This document shows, in pieces, positions 54,796 to 64,000 of a stretch of 64,000 bases of DNA. This stretch comes from Pseudogracilibacillus auburnensis. Lineage in GTDB: Bacteria > Bacillota > Bacilli > Bacillales > Amphibacillaceae. The notes under the pieces are model-generated. The model was not told where the DNA came from. It saw nothing but the letters and a program-made list of their open reading frames with translations, and searched no databases. The stretch is taken from positions 1 through 64,000 of the forward strand of contig NZ_QJJQ01000019.1 in NCBI RefSeq assembly GCF_003201975.1. Reading direction: 5' to 3'. The position numbers and the translations under genes are program-made. Numbering within the stretch: position 1 is the first letter of the stretch; the number at the start of each line of letters is the position of its first letter.

Positions 54796-54890
54796 GGGCA
54801 GTCCCAATGAATATGGTGCATCACAAAATGAAATTAGTAATTTGTGCACAAAGCACTTAAAAAATAATAAATATTACTGGAGGATACAAC

Positions 54891-57182
54891 ATGTCAACAA
54901 TTAAAAGTTCAAACTTAGGTTACCCACGAATTGGGGAAAATAGAGAATGGAAAAGAGCACTAGAAAGTTTTTGGAATGGAAATATTTCAGAGGAAGAACT
55001 AATTGAAAAAACAGATGAAATTCGACTAAACAATTTAAAAAAGCAAAAAGAACAAGGTATTGATCTAATTCCAGTTGGAGACTTTTCATTATATGACCAT
55101 GTGCTAGATACGTCTGCAACATTTGGAATTGTTCCAGAACGTTACAATTATACAGGTGGAAAAGTGGATGTGGATACGTATTTTGCGATTGCCCGTGGGG
55201 TAGATGATGCTATAGCTTCGGAAATGACAAAATGGTTCAATACAAACTACCATTATATCGTTCCCGAATTAAATAATGCTAAGCCGACACTTGTTGAAAA
55301 TCGTGCCCTTTATTTTTATAAGGAAGCAAAAGAAAAGCTAGGCATTGACGGAAAATCAGTTATTTTAGGCCCAATCACGTATTTACAACTTTCTAAAGGA
55401 TACGAGGACAGTGAATTTGACCAATTAGTAGATACATTTACACCATTATATGTACAAATTTTACAAGAGCTTGCTGAAGCAGGAGCTACTTGGGTTCAAA
55501 TTGATGAACCAATTTTTGCGACGAATATTTCAGAAGATGTACTCGCAGCGACACAAAAGGTGTATGAAACATTTACTAAAGAGGTTCCAGGAATTAATCT
55601 TATTTTCCAAACGTATTTTGAAAAAGTTTCGAACTATGAAGCGATTGTCAATCTTCCAGTAAAAGCAATCGGACTCGACTTTGTTCATGGTGATTCACTA
55701 GAGTTACTGAAAACGTATGGATTCCCAAAAGATAAAGTACTTGCAGCAGGAATTGTTGATGGACGTAATGTATGGAGAGCAAATCTGGAAGAAAAATTAA
55801 CGGTGCTTGAAACGATTAAGCAATTTGTCAAAGAAGATCAACTAATCGTTCAACCATCTTCCTCTTTACTACATGTACCTGTAACAAAAACGTTAGAACA
55901 AAAAATTGATCCAGTTATTCTTGGTGGGCTTTCTTTTGCAGATGAAAAGTTGCAAGAAATTGTGATCTTGACAAAAGGATTACAAGAAGGAAGAACGGCC
56001 GTTGAAGCAAATATTAAACAGGCAACAGAAGAGCTAAATAACTTACAAGCAACATACCGTTCCAATGATCAAGTTCGAAAAGATATTGCTAACTTAACAG
56101 CTGAAGATGCTGTACGTCATTTACCATTTGCGGAAAGAATTAAACTTCAAGATGAACGTTTTAATTTGCCATTACTACCAACAACTTCAATCGGTAGTTT
56201 ACCACAAACACCTGAAGTGAGAAGCACACGAACTAAATGGCGTAAAGGTGAAATTACGGATCAGCAGTATGAGCAATTTGTAAATGACAATATTAAACGA
56301 TGGATTGAAATTCAAGAAGAACTCGATATTGATGTACTTGTACATGGAGAGTTTGAACGAAATGATATGGTTGAATATTTCGGGGAGAAATTTAACGGAT
56401 TTAGTGTAACAGAATACGGCTGGGTACAATCGTATGGTTCTCGTTGCGTAAAGCCTCCTTTAATTTTTGGTGACGTATCTTGGGATAAACCAATTACGGT
56501 AAAGGAAAGTGTTTTTGCCCAGTCATACACAGAACGTCCAGTAAAAGGAATGTTAACAGGTCCTGTAACCATTTTGAACTGGTCATTTGTTCATGACACA
56601 ACACCACGTTATGACATTATGAAACAAATCGCATTAGCACTACAAAAAGAAATTGAAGCATTAGAAGAGAATGGGATTAAAATTGTTCAAGTGGATGAGC
56701 CAGCATTACGGGAAGGACTACCGCTTGACCATGCAAAATGGGATGAATATTTAGAAGCATCAGCATATGCATTCCGCTTAGCGACAGCAACGGCTGAAGC
56801 TGACACACAAATTCATACACATATGTGCTATTCGAACTTCGAAGATATCTTCGATTGTATTGATGCACTTGATGCAGACGTTATTTCGATCGAAACGTCA
56901 CGTAGCCATGGGGAACTTGTTTCAACATTTGAAGATAATACGTACACGAAGGAAATTGGACTTGGAGTATATGATATTCATAGTCCAAGAATTCCGGCAG
57001 TGGAAGAAATTAAGCAAAACATTCATCGTGCATTACAGACGATTCCACCAAAACAATTCTGGGTAAACCCTGATTGCGGATTAAAAACACGTAAAGAAGA
57101 CGAAACAATTGCGGCCCTAAAAGTAATGGTGCAAGCAGCAAAAGAAGCTCGTGAAGAACAAGTAGCACTTCAAAATAAATAA
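54891..57182 (+). CDS. metE: Cobalamin-independent methionine synthase MetE
   Basis: 763 aa, full length. N-terminal barrel with [18 protein letters not shown]-terminal catalytic barrel with [33 protein letters not shown] (zinc His and Cys) and NPDCGLKTR (zinc Cys). Transfers methyl from methyl-THF triglutamate to homocysteine. RBS TGGAGGA. Its 315-bp leader has no S-box or T-box, only the repeat array, so it depends on upstream readthrough or an unrecognised promoter. Confidence 0.95.
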   Translation: MSTIKSSNLGYPRIGENREWKRALESFWNGNISEEELIEKTDEIRLNNLKKQKEQGIDLIPVGDFSLYDHVLDTSATFGIVPERYNYTGGKVDVDTYFAIARGVDDAIASEMTKWFNTNYHYIVPELNNAKPTLVENRALYFYKEAKEKLGIDGKSVILGPITYLQLSKGYEDSEFDQLVDTFTPLYVQILQELAEAGATWVQIDEPIFATNISEDVLAATQKVYETFTKEVPGINLIFQTYFEKVSNYEAIVNLPVKAIGLDFVHGDSLELLKTYGFPKDKVLAAGIVDGRNVWRANLEEKLTVLETIKQFVKEDQLIVQPSSSLLHVPVTKTLEQKIDPVILGGLSFADEKLQEIVILTKGLQEGRTAVEANIKQATEELNNLQATYRSNDQVRKDIANLTAEDAVRHLPFAERIKLQDERFNLPLLPTTSIGSLPQTPEVRSTRTKWRKGEITDQQYEQFVNDNIKRWIEIQEELDIDVLVHGEFERNDMVEYFGEKFNGFSVTEYGWVQSYGSRCVKPPLIFGDVSWDKPITVKESVFAQSYTERPVKGMLTGPVTILNWSFVHDTTPRYDIMKQIALALQKEIEALEENGIKIVQVDEPALREGLPLDHAKWDEYLEASAYAFRLATATAEADTQIHTHMCYSNFEDIFDCIDALDADVISIETSRSHGELVSTFEDNTYTKEIGLGVYDIHSPRIPAVEEIKQNIHRALQTIPPKQFWVNPDCGLKTRKEDETIAALKVMVQAAKEAREEQVALQNK

Positions 57183-57193
57183 TAATTGATAGA

Positions 57194-57218
57194 GGGAGGG
57201 GAGACCTTCCCTTTTTTC
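57194..57218 (+). terminator. Terminator of metE
   Basis: GGGAGGG (57194-57200), loop GAGA, CCTTCCC (57205-57211), six T. Confidence 0.85.
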
Positions 57219-57372
57219 ATTGCTATCCGTTGTTAAAAGAAATGTTTCCATTTTGGCAGAAAACTTTTATGATTGGCTCCATTTCAAATAGCCTAATGGG
57301 TCATTTTTCGAACTGCACCACTTACGTTCGTTCAATTGTCCGTGAATAAAACGCTAAAACAGGAATGACTCC

Positions 57373-58150
57373 ACAGCGAAGGAAAGGGGGCCCACTGAAA
57401 AACGATAGCGTTCCGTTGACCGGAGCGTAAGGCGGCGACTCCTATACATGCTCGTCCGAGGTCACTGAAAAAATCCCCAAGGTTTGTGTACATGTGTTCC
57501 ATCCGAATTCACTTCGCTTTCCACGGGCAACGCCTCAACTAATTTCAAAAGTTTTATTCAAAACGTTTGAAATGGATTTTCGGCTGTTGCTTTTCTAGCA
57601 AATATTTACGATGGGACGAGCATTTAGCGCAGTCCCAGGAGTCTTCGTGAATTCGGATTCCACACAAATAAACATGAAATATATTGACTTTTTCTTTCAT
57701 GCTATTGAATTAGTCCGTGAAAATTTTTTAAAAAAGAATTAGAGGAAAAAATGCCTACAATTCTTCTTTATTTTCTCATAATAATTGAATGAAATTTCAA
57801 TCGTATGTTTTTCAGCGGCCTCTGCTCGTCTCACCGTAAAGATTTGCGGGAAAGCGAGACAGCTGAGACCCTGCAGGAGCGTAGCGATGAAGCGGTCCAG
57901 CGCTCGCCCGTGGAAAGCGCCCACCTGAAGCGGAAATTAACAGTATGTCATGATAAACCCCAAGTAAAGAACTTTTTCAGTGGACCCAAGGAAAGGAGAG
58001 CGAGGGCGATCATCACGGCTTAGGATTGGGCCTGCGCTTACTTGTCCTATTGAAGAGCATTGGCACTTCGTTTGTCCACGGTAAAGCTTGTGACATGATC
58101 GACGCCTAGCACGTCTTGTGGTGGCAGGAGGCTCAAGCAACTCTAAGAGC
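57373..58150. repeat. Second composite of Bacillaceae intergenic repeats
   Basis: The 1.1-kb gap after metE holds several GC-richer repeat remnants. GGCGGCGACTCCT (57432-57444) and the CGGGAAAGCGAGACAGCTGAGACC block with GTGGAAAGCGCC (57845-57925) are versions of the element at 40.1 kb. CACCGTAAAGATTTGC (57832-57847) is identical to 40535-40550. A third part, 58040-58150, carries GCCTAGCACGTCTTGTG. Apparent ORFs here are not credible. Confidence 0.65.
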
Positions 58151-58284
58151 AACAGTTGTAATAAATTCATATTGATCGGATTAATCTTTACTTAATTACA
58201 TAATAAAATGGAGTCACTTATTAGTGGTTAGGTGTGCTAAAATAAATGTGAAATAAAAACAATTTAAGTTAGGAGGAGATGTTT

Positions 58285-58776
58285 TTGAGGAAACCTTCCC
58301 TTGTTATTGTTTTATTTAGTCTATTACTTATTAGTGTAGCTTGTTCACAAAAAAGTGTTACACAAAGTGAAATTAAACTTCCAGAAGATATTCCCGAATA
58401 TGTTGATGAAGATGATTTTGACCAAATTAATTGGGAGAATAAAGCCGTTGAATTCGGTGATCGAGGGATCATTGGCAACGAAAATAAGTCGGGTGTTATT
58501 GGTGCTGAAATGACTAGTCTAAATGGTCAGAAATGGATGTGGCATCTTTGGGGAGTAGACAATGGCGACTTAACGATAGTTGGATATCATAAAGAATCTG
58601 GCACAGTTCACAAAATTTTAATGGATGGCTGGACAATACAAGCTCAAAGTCCAAATAATGGTGCTGATTCCCATGCACCATCGTCTGTGAAAATTCCCAA
58701 AATAGGTGAATGGGCGATACTACTTTACGTGGATGGTACTTTATTTGATACATTAATTTATGAGATAAATGAATAA
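58285..58776 (+). CDS. Lipoprotein, DUF4871-like
   Basis: 163 aa from the TTG at 58285, eight bases after AGGAGG; an ATG at 58279 is only two bases after it and unlikely. Signal peptide with lipobox V-A-C (Cys about 20). The mature part is a beta-rich domain (IVGYHKESGTVHKIL, IPKIGEWAILLYVDGTLFDTLIYEI) similar in pattern to DUF4871. Function unknown. Monocistronic. Confidence 0.75.
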   Translation: MRKPSLVIVLFSLLLISVACSQKSVTQSEIKLPEDIPEYVDEDDFDQINWENKAVEFGDRGIIGNENKSGVIGAEMTSLNGQKWMWHLWGVDNGDLTIVGYHKESGTVHKILMDGWTIQAQSPNNGADSHAPSSVKIPKIGEWAILLYVDGTLFDTLIYEINE

Positions 58777-58876
58777 ACCATAAAATGAACGCTAAGCTAT
58801 TCTAGTTTGGCGTTTCTTCTATTTCTGTAGTGCTTTCACTAATGAAGATATTTTCCAGCTATCAACCAAATTAAAG

Positions 58877-58933
58877 TTGACAATCTCATAAATAAATGGT
58901 ATCTTTTTTATAGACTGACGGTCGGTCTATAAA
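58877..58933 (+). promoter_or_regulatory. Promoter and TetR-type operator of the ABC cluster
   Basis: TTGACA (58877-58882), 17-bp spacer, TATCTT (58900-58905). Immediately downstream a 9-bp-arm palindrome TTTATAGAC / GTCTATAAA (58907-58915 and 58925-58933) with centre TGACGGTCG, the GACNGTCGGTC style bound by TetR/QacR proteins. The TetR gene begins 17 bases later. Confidence 0.85.
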
Positions 58934-58949
58934 GTGGAGGCAGATATGA

Positions 58950-59576
58950 ATGAGAATTTCAAAAGCACCAGAAGAACGTAGAAAAGAAATCTTAGATGTT
59001 GCGGAAAAATTATTTTCAACAAAAGGGTATGTGCATACAACAATAAACGACATTTTAAAAACGATTGGTATCGCTAAAGGGACATTTTATTATCATTTCC
59101 AATCAAAAGAAGCAGTAATGGATGCGATAGTAGAGCGGTTTATTGAAGAAGGGGTAAAAGTGGCGGAGCAAATAGCGGCAAATCCAGATCTCAACGCGCA
59201 GGAGAAAATATTTCAAATTATTATGGCGCAAAATCCTGAAGCGGGTAGAAAAGAAAAAATGATAGAAGAATTACACCAAGTAAATAATGCCGAAATGCAT
59301 CAGAAAAGCTTAGTTGAAACGATCGTACAACTGACACCGATTTTAACGAAAGTGATAGAGCAAGGAATCGAAGAAGGTGTTTTTCGTACACCATATCCGA
59401 AAGAAACAGTCGAAGTGTTATTAGTGTCATCGGGTTTTTTATTTGATGAAGGAATATTTCAATGGGACCCAAATGAACAAATGGATAAAGCTGTCGCCTT
59501 CACGTATATTTTGGAAAAAACGTTGGGGGCAGAACAAGGTAGTTTTAGTTATTTACTTACTAAACTCGGGGAATAG
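58950..59576 (+). CDS. TetR/AcrR family regulator of the ABC cluster
   Basis: 208 aa, RBS GTGGAGG. N-terminal TetR HTH (TTINDILKTIGIAKGTFYYHFQSKEAV, about 27-52); helical ligand domain. It follows its own presumed operator and is 27 bp before the ATPase gene, so it likely controls the whole exporter operon. Confidence 0.88.
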   Translation: MRISKAPEERRKEILDVAEKLFSTKGYVHTTINDILKTIGIAKGTFYYHFQSKEAVMDAIVERFIEEGVKVAEQIAANPDLNAQEKIFQIIMAQNPEAGRKEKMIEELHQVNNAEMHQKSLVETIVQLTPILTKVIEQGIEEGVFRTPYPKETVEVLLVSSGFLFDEGIFQWDPNEQMDKAVAFTYILEKTLGAEQGSFSYLLTKLGE

Positions 59577-59603
59577 GGAACTTTATTCAATAAGAGGTGG
59601 AGT

Positions 59604-60521
59604 ATGGAAAATATGATCGAAGTCAAAAATTTTGTGAGAAAGTATGGAGATTTTACTGCAGTGGATCATGTTTCATTTCATGTAAAAAATGGTAGTATCT
59701 TTGCGTTTTTGGGACCTAATGGTGCTGGTAAAAGTTCCACCATTCATACATTATGTACCATAACGGAAAAAACATCCGGAACATTGCTTATCGATGGAAA
59801 AGATGTAACGAAGGATAAAGCTAGTGTCAGAAATGTTATTGGTGTTGTTTTTCAAGATTCGACGCTTGATAATAAAATGACAGTGGAAGAAAATTTAAAA
59901 ATGCATTGTCATTTTTATCATATACCCAAATCCAAGATGGATGAACGCATAGAGTTCGTTTTAAGTATCGTTGATCTCATCGAATGGAAAAAAGCCATGG
60001 TTAGTAGTTTATCCGGCGGAATGAAGAGGCGGGTAGAAATAGCACGAAGTCTTTTGCATTTTCCGAAAGTGTTATTTTTAGATGAACCGACTACAGGCCT
60101 TGATCCCCAAACAAGAGCAAATATTTGGGAGTATATTATTAAACTACAACAGGAGAGAAATATGACGGTTTTTTTAACGACTCATTATATGGATGAGGCT
60201 GAAATATGTGATAAGGTTGCTGTTATTGATCATGGAAAAATAATTGCTTTTGACAAGCCAGATGTCTTGAAAAAGAAGTATACGATAGATAAAGCATTTA
60301 TTACGAGTAGTCAGCCAAAAAAACTAGAGGAGCTATGCCACTATTTTTCGTTGGAATATGAGAAAAATGAGGATGTTTTCACGATTGAGTTGACGCAATC
60401 TTCAGATATAATGGGACTTTTGAATGGACATAGAGACTCGATAAAAGATTTAGAGATTAAAAAAGGAACGTTGAATGACGTGTTTCTGGAAATAACCGGA
60501 AGAGATATTAGGGAGGGGTAA
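59604..60521 (+). CDS. ABC transporter ATP-binding protein, DrrA-like
   Basis: 305 aa. Walker A GPNGAGKSS, Q-loop VVFQDSTL, signature LSGGMKRRVE, Walker B VLFLDEPTTG, H-loop TTHYMDE, and the C-terminal extension of drug-export DrrA proteins. RBS AGAGGTGG. Partner of the permease beginning four bases after its stop. Confidence 0.9.
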   Translation: MENMIEVKNFVRKYGDFTAVDHVSFHVKNGSIFAFLGPNGAGKSSTIHTLCTITEKTSGTLLIDGKDVTKDKASVRNVIGVVFQDSTLDNKMTVEENLKMHCHFYHIPKSKMDERIEFVLSIVDLIEWKKAMVSSLSGGMKRRVEIARSLLHFPKVLFLDEPTTGLDPQTRANIWEYIIKLQQERNMTVFLTTHYMDEAEICDKVAVIDHGKIIAFDKPDVLKKKYTIDKAFITSSQPKKLEELCHYFSLEYEKNEDVFTIELTQSSDIMGLLNGHRDSIKDLEIKKGTLNDVFLEITGRDIREG

Positions 60522-60524
60522 CAA

Positions 60525-61361
60525 GTGCGAATTATCACAGCTTTATGGCTAAGGAATGTAAAATTATTTTTCAGAAACCGTGTGCAATTAATCCTACTTC
60601 TAATTATGCCTTTCTTTTATTTATATTTAATTAGTACCATTTTTAAAAGTGTCTCGATTGATGATTCAATCAGTTACGTGTTAGCTGGAATAGTGATCAT
60701 TGTTGTCTTTCAAACATCATTAAACATTGCTACCTCAACGATTGAAGATATTACTTCGGGTTATATGAAAGAAGTGTTGGTAAGCCCTGTTAAAAGAATA
60801 GAGATTGCGATTGGTCAAATGTTGTCTTCTACAACGATTGCGACATTTCAAGGAATACTCATTTTAATCATCGGTTATTTTATCGGAATGAAATATTCAA
60901 ATCTCACAACACCCTTGGCGATTATATGTGCAATGATCAGTATTGGCTTTGTTTTTTCATCATTTGGATTATTTTTAGCAGCTTCCGTGAAAAATGCTCA
61001 AACCTTTCAAATTATCTCTGTGGCAGTTACGACACCGATTACTTTTTTATGTGGTGTTTATGTACCATTGAGCTTACTACCGAATGGCTTACAGTTTCTC
61101 GCTTTATTGAATCCAATGACATATGCGACCGCCTTTTTTAGAGCATTAAGTTTAGAAAAACTATCACTCCCAACAGAAGAATTAATCACTGAACAACTTG
61201 CTTTTAAAGTGAGTAATTTCATTATTACCCCACAACTAGGTATGGTGATCGTTTCACTATTTGGCTTATTATTTATTGTTTTATCTACGCTTATTTTTTC
61301 GAAGGTTGATTTTACAAAAATAAATCGAGCACAAGGTAATAAAGATATTTTTCAGCAATAA
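60525..61361 (+). CDS. ABC-2 type permease, DrrB-like
   Basis: 278 aa, GTG start after GGGAGGGG inside the ATPase tail. Six membrane helices with the ABC-2 signature region (FLCGVYVPLSLLPNGLQFLALLNPMTYATAFFRAL). Exports an unknown drug or lipid. Confidence 0.88.
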   Translation: MRIITALWLRNVKLFFRNRVQLILLLIMPFFYLYLISTIFKSVSIDDSISYVLAGIVIIVVFQTSLNIATSTIEDITSGYMKEVLVSPVKRIEIAIGQMLSSTTIATFQGILILIIGYFIGMKYSNLTTPLAIICAMISIGFVFSSFGLFLAASVKNAQTFQIISVAVTTPITFLCGVYVPLSLLPNGLQFLALLNPMTYATAFFRALSLEKLSLPTEELITEQLAFKVSNFIITPQLGMVIVSLFGLLFIVLSTLIFSKVDFTKINRAQGNKDIFQQ

Positions 61362-61388
61362 ATCGATAAGGTGGGAGGAAAGTTTGCA

Positions 61389-63725
61389 ATGTTGTTCAAC
61401 ATGATGAAAAAAGATGTACAAAAAAATAAAATGCTAACAATTATTTTATTTACTTTTATTATGTTATCTGCATTCCTTGCTTCAAGTGGTACAAATATAA
61501 TAGTAGAATTAACTAATTCAATGAATGCTTTATTTACTAAATCGAATGCACCTCATTTTGTCCAAATGCATGCTGGGGAAGTAAATGAGGTGGAATTGAC
61601 TAATTTTGCAAACAATAATCCTTTCGTTAAAGAAGAACAAATCGTAGAACTACTGCAAATTGACGGTACTAATATTTATTTTAACGGAAGCAATCGATTA
61701 GGAAATAATAGTTTGATGGATCATTATTTTGTCGTTCAAAATAGATCATTTGATTTATTACTCAACTTGGAAAGTGAAGTGATCGATCTTTCCAAAGGAG
61801 AAATTGCGGTTCCACTTTATTTTAAGCAACAGGAAAATTTAGAACTTGGTGACACAATCACTATTTCGAATCAAGGTTTTCAGCTGGATGTAACGATTGT
61901 CGATTTTGTTCGTGATGTGCAAATGAATCCGTCGATCGTTCATTCTAAACGATTTGTTGTCCATCATGAAGATCTAAACTTGTTAAAGGCGAACCTTGGG
62001 GAAAGTGAATATGCCATCGAATTTTTACTTACTGATTTAAAAGACTTAGATGCCTTTAGAAATGACTATCAATCGGCCTCCTTACCTGCAAAGGGCCCCG
62101 CGATCGATTATCATTTATTTAAAGTGTTAAATGGGATAACAGACGGCATCGTTGCGGTTGTTATTTTCCTAGTAAGTATATTCATTATTATGATTGCCGT
62201 TCTTTGTATAAGATACGTCCTTTTAGCTACGATGGAAGAAGATTTTAAAGAAATCGGCGTGTTAAAAGCATTAGGGATAAGCCTGTTGGACATCAAAAAA
62301 ATGTATGGAATGAAATACATCGTCCTTTCTGCCTTTGCCTCTATTGTTGGATATGTTGCATCCTTATTTTTTCACCGATTATTCACAAAGAATATGATGT
62401 TATATATAGGAACCGCACCAAAAAGTTTTTCACTTCAAATCGTCCCTTTGATTTCTGTCATGATTGTGTTTCTTCTGATTATGTGTTTTTGCATGTTAAC
62501 ATTAAGAAAGTTTAATCACATTACTGCTGTCAATGCTTTGCGTTCTGGAACAGTTAGGGAAGCGGGGCGAAGACAAAATATACTAGCCCTACATAATCGC
62601 CTTCCATTTAATATTCATTTTCATTTAGCATGTAAAGATGTGCTCTCACGTTTTAACACCTATTGTTTATTATTCGTTGTATTTATTATTTGTACCTTTC
62701 TTATCATTGTTCCGGTAAATTTTCTTCATACGATCCAGTCACCTAACTTTATTCAGTATATGGGAGTTGAGAAAAGCGATATACGAATTGATTTACAGCA
62801 ATCAGATCATATCGCCCAAGATTTTAATCATCTAATGGAAAAAATAGAACAGGATGAAGACGTGGATAAATTTTCACCGTCTGTTACAAGTCAGTTTAAA
62901 GTAATTAACAATGAAGGGAACGAAGAAAATTTCGTTATTGAAACAGGAGATTTTACGGTTTTTCCCCTAGAGTATCTACATGGCCATGCGCCAAAAGGTG
63001 AAAACGAAATTGCCCTTTCTTATTTAAATAGTAAAGAACTTGAAAAGAATGTTGGCGACGAGCTGACCATTATAATCGATAACAGGGAGAAAACGATGAT
63101 TGTTCGTGGTGTATACCAAGATGTGACAAATGGTGGTCGAACGGCTAAGGCAGCACTTCCATTCAATAACAATACAGCACTTTGGTATGAAATCAGTTTA
63201 AATGTGAAGCACCATATAAACATAAGTGAGAAAGTCGAGGAATATTCTAAGACCCTTCATGCTGCAAAGGTTACGGATTTGCAAAACTATTTAGTGCAAA
63301 CATTTGGAAATACCATTGAACAGTTAAAATTATTTATTCTTTTTACAATCATTATAACGATTCTATTAACCATTTTGATTACTACATTATTTCTTAAAAT
63401 GTTAATTGCTAAAGATGGGACCCGGATTGCAATGATGAGATCTATCGGTTTTTCATCAAAAAATATGAAGGTTCAATATATGACGAAAACGCTTATTGTA
63501 TTAAGTATGGGAATTGTTGGTGGGACAGTTATTTCTAATACAATTGGTCAAGGCTTAGTAAGTGTTTTATTGTCCTTTATGGGCGCAAGTAAAATGAAGT
63601 TTGTCATTGATCCAGTTCAGGCCTACGTGATCGTTCCACTTCTATTTATGATAGTCGTATCAACTGTGGCATTCGTAAGTGTTTCTTCTATTAAGAAATT
63701 AACAATTGTAACGATGAATAGTTAA
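61389..63725 (+). CDS. FtsX/MacB-type ABC permease
   Basis: 778 aa from the ATG at 61389, after GGGAGGA; an in-frame GTG at 61371 is upstream of that site. Ten membrane helices: one N-terminal, an extracellular domain (about 45-240), three, one, a second extracellular domain (about 455-635) and three at the end; two FtsX domains with KALGIS and RSIGFS motifs. Works with the MacB/LolD-type ATPase that begins at 63811. Likely in the same TetR-controlled region. Confidence 0.87.
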   Translation: MLFNMMKKDVQKNKMLTIILFTFIMLSAFLASSGTNIIVELTNSMNALFTKSNAPHFVQMHAGEVNEVELTNFANNNPFVKEEQIVELLQIDGTNIYFNGSNRLGNNSLMDHYFVVQNRSFDLLLNLESEVIDLSKGEIAVPLYFKQQENLELGDTITISNQGFQLDVTIVDFVRDVQMNPSIVHSKRFVVHHEDLNLLKANLGESEYAIEFLLTDLKDLDAFRNDYQSASLPAKGPAIDYHLFKVLNGITDGIVAVVIFLVSIFIIMIAVLCIRYVLLATMEEDFKEIGVLKALGISLLDIKKMYGMKYIVLSAFASIVGYVASLFFHRLFTKNMMLYIGTAPKSFSLQIVPLISVMIVFLLIMCFCMLTLRKFNHITAVNALRSGTVREAGRRQNILALHNRLPFNIHFHLACKDVLSRFNTYCLLFVVFIICTFLIIVPVNFLHTIQSPNFIQYMGVEKSDIRIDLQQSDHIAQDFNHLMEKIEQDEDVDKFSPSVTSQFKVINNEGNEENFVIETGDFTVFPLEYLHGHAPKGENEIALSYLNSKELEKNVGDELTIIIDNREKTMIVRGVYQDVTNGGRTAKAALPFNNNTALWYEISLNVKHHINISEKVEEYSKTLHAAKVTDLQNYLVQTFGNTIEQLKLFILFTIIITILLTILITTLFLKMLIAKDGTRIAMMRSIGFSSKNMKVQYMTKTLIVLSMGIVGGTVISNTIGQGLVSVLLSFMGASKMKFVIDPVQAYVIVPLLFMIVVSTVAFVSVSSIKKLTIVTMNS

Positions 63726-63810
63726 TGGTGTAGAGCACATTTAAAGGGGCCTTAGTTCAAGCGGACTTTTTACTAAACAGCTTTTAAACGTATTTTCGAG
63801 GAGGGAAGGT

Positions 63811-64000
63811 ATGGGAATCATTTTACAAGCAAAACAATTAAATAAAACGTATTGCCTTGGAAAAGACAATCACCTTCAAGTACTTAATAATGTAAACGTA
63901 GTAATTGAAAGAGGAGAATTTATCTCTGTAATGGGGCCATCGGGCTCAGGTAAATCAACCTTTCTTTATAATATAAGTGGCATGGATAAAATATCGTCAG
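63811..64000 (+). CDS. ABC ATP-binding protein, MacB/LolD/BceA type (partial, runs off the window)
   Basis: 63 codons visible, translated by hand: MGIILQAKQLNKTYCLG at the start and Walker A GPSGSGKST at about 46-54. RBS GAGGAGGG. This class pairs with FtsX-type permeases, matching the gene just before it. The 3' part is beyond the window. Confidence 0.88.
   Translation, partial: MGIILQAKQLNKTYCLGKDNHLQVLNNVNVVIERGEFISVMGPSGSGKSTFLYNISGMDKISS

Noticed and set aside
57240-58270. Genes at 57739-58170
   Set aside because: All readings are inside repeat remnants, overlap each other on both strands and lack start signals.

Overview
The window is about 64 kb of AT-rich chromosome from a low-GC, Gram-positive, probably endospore-forming member of the Bacillaceae. 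Evidence: strong AGGAGG-type ribosome binding sites, frequent TTG/GTG starts, lipoprotein signal peptides (LxAC), consensus sigma-A promoters, S-box and c-di-GMP riboswitches, GlpP/GlpD, an Spx paralogue, YkuS, flotillin, YezD and a likely SspP-type spore protein. No phage, plasmid backbone or CRISPR array is seen. I do not name a species.

Layout. 1-4.6 kb: the right end of an IS200/IS605-type element, a TetR gene with an elaborate operator/promoter, an Spx paralogue lacking one redox cysteine, htpX, then a c-di-GMP-I riboswitch with terminator ahead of a CheX phosphatase. 5-8.4 kb (minus): ykuS and recQ, then a decayed Mn/Zn permease fragment. 8.4-16.9 kb: a glycerol-phosphate region: a Ugp-like ABC importer, a metallo-beta-lactamase-fold hydrolase, a HAD phosphatase, MgtC, and convergent glpP and glpD. 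Three leaders here carry the same motif in front of a terminator and look like one GlpP antitermination regulon. 17-20 kb: acetoin reductase, tRNA-Ala(GGC), PAP2 phosphatase. 20-25.4 kb: GntR regulator, TRAP transporter (DctPQM) and an amidase. 25.4-28 kb (minus): ABC transporter with LytTR/DUF3021 regulators; then Fic and PfpI/DJ-1 genes.

29.8-34.6 kb (minus): an operon of lipoprotein copper nitrite reductase (nirK) and nosD-L-Y-F, without nosZ in this window, driven by a promoter with an FNR box exactly at -41.5. 35-39.7 kb: SspP-like and zinc-ribbon small proteins, flotillin, meso-diaminopimelate dehydrogenase, a membrane-anchored XRE regulator. 40.9-47.7 kb: purine permease, then an amide/urea module: amidase with a small overlapping partner gene, a urea transporter with a clear sigma-54 promoter, and a divergent sigma-54 activator with a fused amide/urea-type ligand-binding domain. 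48-50.4 kb: relic of an RND pump, then an ArsR-type regulator with an MFS transporter. 51-57.2 kb: S-box-controlled methionine genes yezD, metI, yitJ-like and metE. 58-64 kb: lipoprotein, then TetR with a four-gene ABC cluster cut by the window end.

The most unusual non-genic feature is a set of four intergenic arrays (5.4, 34.9, 38.7 and 54.7 kb) built of 20-21 bp units around a conserved GCG/GCC core. In all four, alternate units resemble each other, so the true unit seems to be a 40-42 bp dimer. I do not recognise this family. Longer Bacillaceae-type intergenic repeats lie at 19.6, 39.9-40.6 and 57.4-58.1 kb.
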